NCBI GenBank assembly: GCA_049514435.1
Contig: JBEKVB010000002.1
Coordinates: forward strand, 62,001-126,000
Origin: UBA4810 sp002479215
Lineage (GTDB): Bacteria > Desulfobacterota > Syntrophia > Syntrophales > Smithellaceae
Length of the DNA stretch: 64,000 nt
Reading direction: 5' to 3'
Below are positions 59,381 through 64,000 of the stretch, piece after piece. Each line of letters opens with the position of its first letter. Position 1 is the first letter of the stretch. The notes under the pieces are model-generated. The model was not told the DNA's origin. It did not search any database and was given only the letters and a program-made list of their open reading frames with translations. Both the position numbers and the translations under genes were made by a program.

Positions 59381-60766
59381 TTAATAGTCCCACATTTGAA
59401 CCGTGATGGTATCTGTGGTTGATTGCCAGTTGGGAACGTTAACCATTTGTGTTTTCCCTGAAAAACGACCATTAAGAACAATAGAGATCGTGCTATCCGG
59501 CGGATTGGCGGCTGCCATGAAGAAATCTAGCCCGGCTATGAACGGTAAACTTGCTACAGGTCCACTTGTTATAAGTTCAGGACTTACCCCTTCCGACCCG
59601 TCAAAAATAAAGAGTGCTATTGGTGTACCAACAAGTCCGACTCCTGGTAACACACCGGCACACAACTCGGTACCGTTGATTTTGAGACTATCCTCGTTGG
59701 GATACATAGTGTTAACGCCAAGCAATTCCTTGTCTCTGATAAAAACGAGGTTGGAGTAGTTAACACTTTCGGGCATCAAAAGAGCTAGGATACTAGGCGC
59801 GAGGTATTTTAAACGAATCAAGTAGTCGCTTCTAATAAAAGGCTCATAGTAATAGTGAGCGGAAGTTGCATCCACGGTTGAAGTTAAATAAAATTCGTAG
59901 TTCGATCCGGCAGTTGCATGGGGAAATGTAAAATTTCCATCAGCATTTATTAATGTTGAATAATCTGGTGTGCTTTTAATTCTTACACCGGTATTTTTGT
60001 TTACTTCATAAATATCTAATTTTAAGTTAGCTGGAACAGCGTTGGTCATAAAAGTTAATATTCTCCCTGCCAATTCAATATTATTAGAACTTCCGGGCAA
60101 AATATCTGTTATAAAAGGTGCCTTATCATTGTTGAAAAATTTATATATTGCGACAAAAGACTCAACGCAAGTTGCCGCCTGAACATGCGTTGTAGCGGCC
60201 AGGGTGATATTTGTCGCCCCGCCGATACCTGTGCCGCTTGCGTTACTTCCGCTAAGCGCTGCCCAGAGAGCCAGAGTGGGTACGCCGCCTGGAGGGGTAG
60301 CGCTTTGCTGCCCGTCAATGTTCACATAGTGGGCGACTTTCGCCGCATGTGTCGGATCAGCGAGATACGTTTGACACACCGCGGTGCCCATAGAATGACC
60401 TAAAAGATCAACCTGATTGGCGCCGGTTTGCTGAAGAACAGCATTGATATAAGCATCGAGCCCTGATATGATTTGAGCAGGAATCACGAAGCCTGCGGTC
60501 GGATTACCAGAAATCAAAGTAGTGTCGTATTCATAACCGCTTATATAACTTGCGGGGTAGCCGTTGGTTGCAAATCGCATAGCCTGCGTCTCGAACTGAT
60601 CTGCCGCTCCCGCATATCCATGAACAAAAATAACAGGTGTTGTAATTGCACCAGTACTGGTATTCCCTCCACCTCCACCTCCACCACTACAGCCAATCAA
60701 AAACGATAAAATACTCATAAAAACCATCGTAATAACAAATGATGAACATTTATACTTTCTTCGCAT
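59381..60766 (-). CDS. Lipase-like alpha/beta hydrolase lipoprotein
   Basis: A 461-aa exported protein. After the basic start and hydrophobic stretch, the lipobox LIGC precedes a glycine linker. The catalytic domain has the oxyanion segment VIFVHGYAGAADQFE and the nucleophile elbow GHSMG, with the serine near residue 120, as in triacylglycerol lipases. The C-terminal half is a beta-rich region probably used for carbohydrate or lipid binding. I chose ATG 60766, which has AGGAGGG upstream, over an upstream in-frame start at 60862. It sits between pseudogenes. Confidence 0.85.
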   Translation of the reverse strand: MRRKYKCSSFVITMVFMSILSFLIGCSGGGGGGGNTSTGAITTPVIFVHGYAGAADQFETQAMRFATNGYPASYISGYEYDTTLISGNPTAGFVIPAQIISGLDAYINAVLQQTGANQVDLLGHSMGTAVCQTYLADPTHAAKVAHYVNIDGQQSATPPGGVPTLALWAALSGSNASGTGIGGATNITLAATTHVQAATCVESFVAIYKFFNNDKAPFITDILPGSSNNIELAGRILTFMTNAVPANLKLDIYEVNKNTGVRIKSTPDYSTLINADGNFTFPHATAGSNYEFYLTSTVDATSAHYYYEPFIRSDYLIRLKYLAPSILALLMPESVNYSNLVFIRDKELLGVNTMYPNEDSLKINGTELCAGVLPGVGLVGTPIALFIFDGSEGVSPELITSGPVASLPFIAGLDFFMAAANPPDSTISIVLNGRFSGKTQMVNVPNWQSTTDTITVQMWDY

Positions 60767-60898
60767 AATACTTCCCTCCTTTTTTTGTAGTTGACTGAAT
60801 GGTTTTGAAAAGACCTGTTTTCTAATACTGTAAATGCTAGGACAATTCCATTTGTCTGTCAATTATTTTCCCCACAACGAATTGCCTCAGATAAAACG

Positions 60899-61397
60899 TT
60901 ACCGAAGGGGTAGATAATTGACAAGAACCTCCTTTTTCACGGTGGGAGTATACGAATTGAAATATCTCACTATCTGCTCGCCCCTGTTTGGGATGTGTGA
61001 ATACATCGCGGCCATCCATTCCAGGGCGGGGAAAACCTTGCTCGTCTTTTTGTCCTTGGCCGTATAAATGAACTCCCCCCTCCTGATCCAGATACTGCAT
61101 ACGTTCCTGGGAGAACGACACCTGGATGATGTAGCTGGTCAGGTTTTCCATGGCCGTTACATCATTCGGAGATATACGGTTGCCACAGAAGACGTGGAAT
61201 CCGGAATGCCGCCATGTTGAGAGCATGGCGATCATCTCCGCAGTGATCTTTCCCTTGTTCAGGAGCATTCTGAATACTCTGTGCCGGAAGAGGACATCCA
61301 GTTTTTTCAGTTCAAAGGGTGGTGAGACACGGAACATCCTGCCGTCGCTGCTGATGTCACAATTATCCTGGAGTAGCGACTTTTTTTGTTGAATCAC
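60899..61397 (-). pseudogene. IS91-family transposase remnant, truncated and frameshifted
   Basis: The C-terminal part of a Y2-type IS91 transposase: FRHRVFRMLLNKGKITAEMI, SWRHSGFHV-like TWRHSGFHV, MENLTSYIIQVSFSQERM. At the G6 run 61075-61080 the frame breaks. Dropping one G restores DQEGEFIYTAKDKKTSKVF and then ALEWMAAMYSHIPNRGEQIV, the family core, up to a stop at 60899. The N-terminal zinc and first catalytic part and the normal C-terminus are missing. No element ends could be identified. Confidence 0.78.
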
Positions 61398-61431
61398 CAG
61401 AAAAAAACAATTCTTATATTGCCCTTATTTC

Positions 61432-61911
61432 TTATTTTTCTTTAGTCGAAATGTCGATGATTTCAAAATTGCGCGTGCCGCCGGGTGTTTTCACGCTGAT
61501 TTCATCACCGATATTTTTACTGATGAGGGCTTTGCCGATTGGCGAAGTCACAGAAATTTTATTTTGATTGATGTCCGATTCCAGTGGCCCCACCAGCTGA
61601 TATTTAATTTCTTCACCACTGTCGATATCCTCTATAGTGACATAACAGCCGAAAACAACCTTGTTGGTTTTTAAACCTTTTAACTCAATAATATTGGACA
61701 GGGCGAGATTATTTTCCAATTCCTGTAGTCTTCCATGAAGATAAGATTGCCTCTCCTTGGCGGCGGCATATTCGGCGTTTTCGGAAAGATCGCCGTGCGC
61801 GCGGGCAACTTCAATATCACGAATATTTTCAGGAATGGATTTGTTTTTTAACGTTTCCAAATCCTTTTTCAATTTTGTAAAACCTGCTTTGGTAATTGGT
61901 ATTTTTTGCAT
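61432..61911 (-). CDS. greA: Transcription elongation factor GreA
   Basis: A 159-aa factor that stimulates RNA polymerase to cleave backtracked transcripts. Coiled-coil N-domain with RDIEVARAHGDLSENAEYAA (acidic tip) and C-terminal FKBP-like domain ending SVKTPGGTRNFEI. I chose ATG 61911 with GGAG upstream over an in-frame start at 62004. The gene is monocistronic here, divergent from moaA. Confidence 0.97.
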   Translation of the reverse strand: MQKIPITKAGFTKLKKDLETLKNKSIPENIRDIEVARAHGDLSENAEYAAAKERQSYLHGRLQELENNLALSNIIELKGLKTNKVVFGCYVTIEDIDSGEEIKYQLVGPLESDINQNKISVTSPIGKALISKNIGDEISVKTPGGTRNFEIIDISTKEK

Positions 61912-62170
61912 AATAACTCCAAAATATTTTACCGCATCCTGACTTGATTTTTGTTTAATAGAGAATACGCACTCTGTCAAGAGACATTTGACTTCACGGC
62001 GCAAGCTTTAATTGTCTTCTCTCGTATGATTTCTCAACCTCCTCTCGCCGGGTATTTTGCCTGTCTGGTCTACAACTCTTATAGCATCTCAACATGGTCA
62101 GGCGGAAGTTGTATTGTCGCAGTAATTATGTTATTTGTTTCCCAACTAAAAAAGTTCTGCTACTGAAACC

Positions 62171-63163
62171 ATGCGTGATAAATTCGAACGTGAAATAAAT
62201 TACCTGCGTGTTTCTATTACCGATAGATGCAATTTGCATTGCAGTTATTGTAGGCCCAAAGAAGGAATTTCTCTGAAAGGCCATGATGATATTCTCCGGT
62301 ACGAAGAGATAATCCGCATCGTTTCCGTCGCCGTAAAGATGGGACTAATCAAGGTACGGCTGACAGGGGGCGAGCCGCTTGTCCGTCGCGGCTTTATTGA
62401 ATTCATTGCTGCGCTAAAAGGCATCAATGGCTTACAGGACATAAGCCTTACCACCAACGGTATTCTTTTGGAAGAATTTGCCCAGGATATTTTCAGCGCC
62501 GGCATCCGCCGCATCAACGTCAGCCTCGATTCCCTCAACAAAGGTAAGTACTTCCGCGTCACTAACGGCGGCGATTTAGAGGCCGTTTTGCGCGGGATTA
62601 CCAAAGCCGAAGAAATTGGTTTTTCGCCGATAAAAATTAACACTGTCGCCATCAAAGGATTCAATGATGATGAAGTGCTGGAATTTGCTCAATTGGCACT
62701 AAATAAGCCTTTTCAGGTACGCTTCATTGAATTGATGCCGGTGGGACAGGCAAAATCTGAATACAACAATGATTATCTGCCGGCAACTCAATTAATGCAG
62801 GAAATCAATAGCCGCTATAAGTTGGAAAAAATAACGGGCAAGAGAAACAGATCGGATGGTCCCGCAACAATCTTCAGGATTAAAGGAGGCCGCGGCGAAA
62901 TAGGTTTTATCAATCCGATAAGCGATCATTTCTGTGCGACCTGCAACCGTTTGCGTTTGACCGCCGATGGAAAATTGCGTTCTTGCTTACTTAACGAAAA
63001 CGAAATTGACTTAAAAAAGGCTCTGCGGGAAAATTGCAGTGACGCGGAACTGGAAGGATATATCCGGGAAGCGGTATTATTAAAGCCCAAGCAACACGAT
63101 TTGGCCTGTACGGAAACGCATTTGAAAAAATGCCACCGGAATATGTCGGCGATTGGCGGTTGA
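62171..63163 (+). CDS. moaA: GTP 3',8-cyclase (molybdenum cofactor biosynthesis)
   Basis: A 330-aa radical SAM enzyme for the first step of molybdopterin synthesis. The N-terminal cluster is CNLHCSYC, the C-terminal cluster FCATCNRLRL with a later C, and the protein ends in the required Gly-Gly. It supplies cofactor for the molybdoenzyme at 32916, together with mobA. No other moa or moe gene is visible in the window. Confidence 0.97.
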   Translation: MRDKFEREINYLRVSITDRCNLHCSYCRPKEGISLKGHDDILRYEEIIRIVSVAVKMGLIKVRLTGGEPLVRRGFIEFIAALKGINGLQDISLTTNGILLEEFAQDIFSAGIRRINVSLDSLNKGKYFRVTNGGDLEAVLRGITKAEEIGFSPIKINTVAIKGFNDDEVLEFAQLALNKPFQVRFIELMPVGQAKSEYNNDYLPATQLMQEINSRYKLEKITGKRNRSDGPATIFRIKGGRGEIGFINPISDHFCATCNRLRLTADGKLRSCLLNENEIDLKKALRENCSDAELEGYIREAVLLKPKQHDLACTETHLKKCHRNMSAIGG

Positions 63164-63194
63164 AAAAAGATAATAGAATAGAGTATAATTTATT

Positions 63195-63588
63195 ATGCCG
63201 ACGGTAAAAATTGAAATGCGGGCAGGTAAGACCGCTGCTTATAAAAAGGCTTTATTGGATGGCATCCATCAGGCGCTTGTCGATGCTTTTAAAATACCTG
63301 ATTATGATCGCAACCAGAAGATTTATGAGTTGGTGTCAAAAAACTATGGAAATACTATCCAATAGAACTGCTGATTATATTGTTATTGAAATCACAGCCT
63401 TTCAAGGACGGTCAATGGAAGCCAAAAGAAATCTTTATAAGAATATCGTCACCGAACTTTCGACGCGCGTGGGTATTAAAAGTGATGATGTGGCGATTAT
63501 TTTACATGAAGTTCCAATGGAAAATTGGAGTGTACTCGGCGGCAAGCCTGCCAGTGAAGTTGATCTAGAATTTAATGTAAAAGTTTAA
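63195..63588 (+). pseudogene. Tautomerase-family protein, frameshifted
   Basis: Frame one from ATG 63195 reads MPTVKIEMRAGKTAAYKKAL and continues to KIYELVSK before a stop at 63363. The other half is in the +1 frame: MEILSNRTADYIVIEITAF-GRSMEAKRNLYKNIV-LHEVPMENW to a stop at 63588. The two halves meet at an A6 run (63338-63343); removing one A gives a continuous tautomerase of about 130 aa with the family P-T start. It could be a real indel or a sequencing error. GG-rich upstream sequence is weak. Confidence 0.75.
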
Positions 63589-63604
63589 TCAGGAGATTGG
63601 TCAA

Positions 63605-64000
63605 ATGGTTTTTGATCAAAAAATGGCCCAATTATCAGAACAGCGACTGGAAGCATCGCTGGGGCGTTATATTTTTTCACGGCAAAAGGAACTGATCCTG
63701 GATTTAGTGGCTCCTCACGCCGGTGAAAGGGTGCTGGACGTGAGTTGCGGCACGGGTAATCATTTGCAGTTTTTCCGGGAAAAATGGTGTTCTGTAACAG
63801 GAATTGATCCCTGCGCAGAAACATTAAACATTGCCCGATCTAAATTAGGAGAAGACGCTGAATTGCTTGTAGGTAACGCCGAAGATATTCCCTTTTCCGA
63901 TGACGAATTTGATATTGTAACCTTGATTAACATTCTAGAGATTGCTAATAATCCACAGAAAGTAATCGCGGAAGCAATTAGGGTTTGCCGCGGCCGTGTT
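63605..64000 (+). CDS. Class I SAM-dependent methyltransferase, 3' truncated by window end
   Basis: 132 codons from ATG 63605, preceded by AGGAGA, are open to the window edge. Motif I is VLDVSCGTGNHL near 45-56, and motifs GIDPCAET and the acidic DDEFDIVTLINILEI follow, as in UbiE/Methyltransf_11 enzymes. The target is unknown. Confidence 0.85.
   Translation, partial: MVFDQKMAQLSEQRLEASLGRYIFSRQKELILDLVAPHAGERVLDVSCGTGNHLQFFREKWCSVTGIDPCAETLNIARSKLGEDAELLVGNAEDIPFSDDEFDIVTLINILEIANNPQKVIAEAIRVCRGRV

Noticed and set aside
63336..63350. Programmed -1 frameshift at A-AAA-AAC in the tautomerase
   Set aside because: A -1 slip would continue in the CTA-TGG-AAA frame, whereas the family sequence continues in the +1 frame (ATG-GAA-ATA). 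The direction is wrong for this heptamer.
1..64000. CRISPR arrays, rRNA operons, complete prophage or integrative element
   Set aside because: I saw no regularly spaced repeats, no rRNA sequence and no integrase or phage structural genes. The only mobile trace is the IS91 remnant.

Overview
The window reads as one chromosomal segment of a strictly anaerobic, Gram-negative bacterium, most likely a Desulfobacterota (deltaproteobacterial) lineage close to the Syntrophales. This is inferred from gene content: a glycyl-radical enzyme with its activase, acyl-CoA metabolism genes, molybdenum-cofactor genes, a tRNA-Sec candidate, an MlaA-type outer-membrane lipid gene, and an F-type ATPase operon that has paired b-type subunits but no a or c subunit. 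No database search was possible. Every family name rests on motifs read in the translations.

Layout. 1-1125 is the edge of a PD-(D/E)XK nuclease/DUF2075 helicase-like gene, a possible defence or accessory gene. 1.4-12 kb is mostly catabolic: an enoyl-CoA hydratase/isomerase relative, a nitronate-monooxygenase-type flavoprotein, an acyl-CoA ligase, a PlsC-type acyltransferase, a glycyl-radical enzyme operon (enzyme, activase, split-barrel flavin protein), and an amidohydrolase interrupted by an in-frame TAG. 13.1-14.8 kb groups tRNA-Glu, tRNA-Gln and gltX. 14.9-24 kb is a long housekeeping run: yceD-rpmF-(fabD remnant)-acpP-fabF-glyA-dCMP deaminase-nrdR-ribE-ribBA-ribH-nusB-(M17 N-domain)-methyltransferase. 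24-32 kb holds a peptide-binding lipoprotein, a YihY/cNMP-binding fusion, uppP, an Ldh-family dehydrogenase, an alpha/beta hydrolase and mlaA. 32.3-37.4 kb is a MarR-molybdoenzyme-FmdE-TauE-mobA cluster. 37.6-44.4 kb has a radical SAM protein, a TPM-nucleotidyltransferase-LemA operon, a NUDIX hydrolase, a LysR regulator and tRNAs Sec, Leu and Ala. 44.5-52.4 kb is envelope and shape: PpiD/SurA-like foldase, mreBCD-PBP2-rodA, bactofilin. 52.7-58.7 kb is atpF'FHAGDC. 58.8-61.4 kb is a decayed accessory patch: RCC1 pseudogene, lipase-like lipoprotein, IS91-type transposase remnant. 61.4-64 kb has greA, moaA, a frameshifted tautomerase and a truncated methyltransferase.

The strongest non-routine signals are a four-copy dispersed palindromic repeat whose stem arms covary between copies, the glycyl-radical enzyme/split-barrel operon of unknown substrate, the molybdoenzyme cluster with a visible MarR operator, an excised fatty-acid gene block that leaves a fabD stub, a stand-alone peptidase M17 N-domain overlapping nusB, and several genes broken by a single stop codon or a one-base homopolymer change. 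The last group may be real decay or assembly error. I found no CRISPR array, no rRNA and no complete mobile element.
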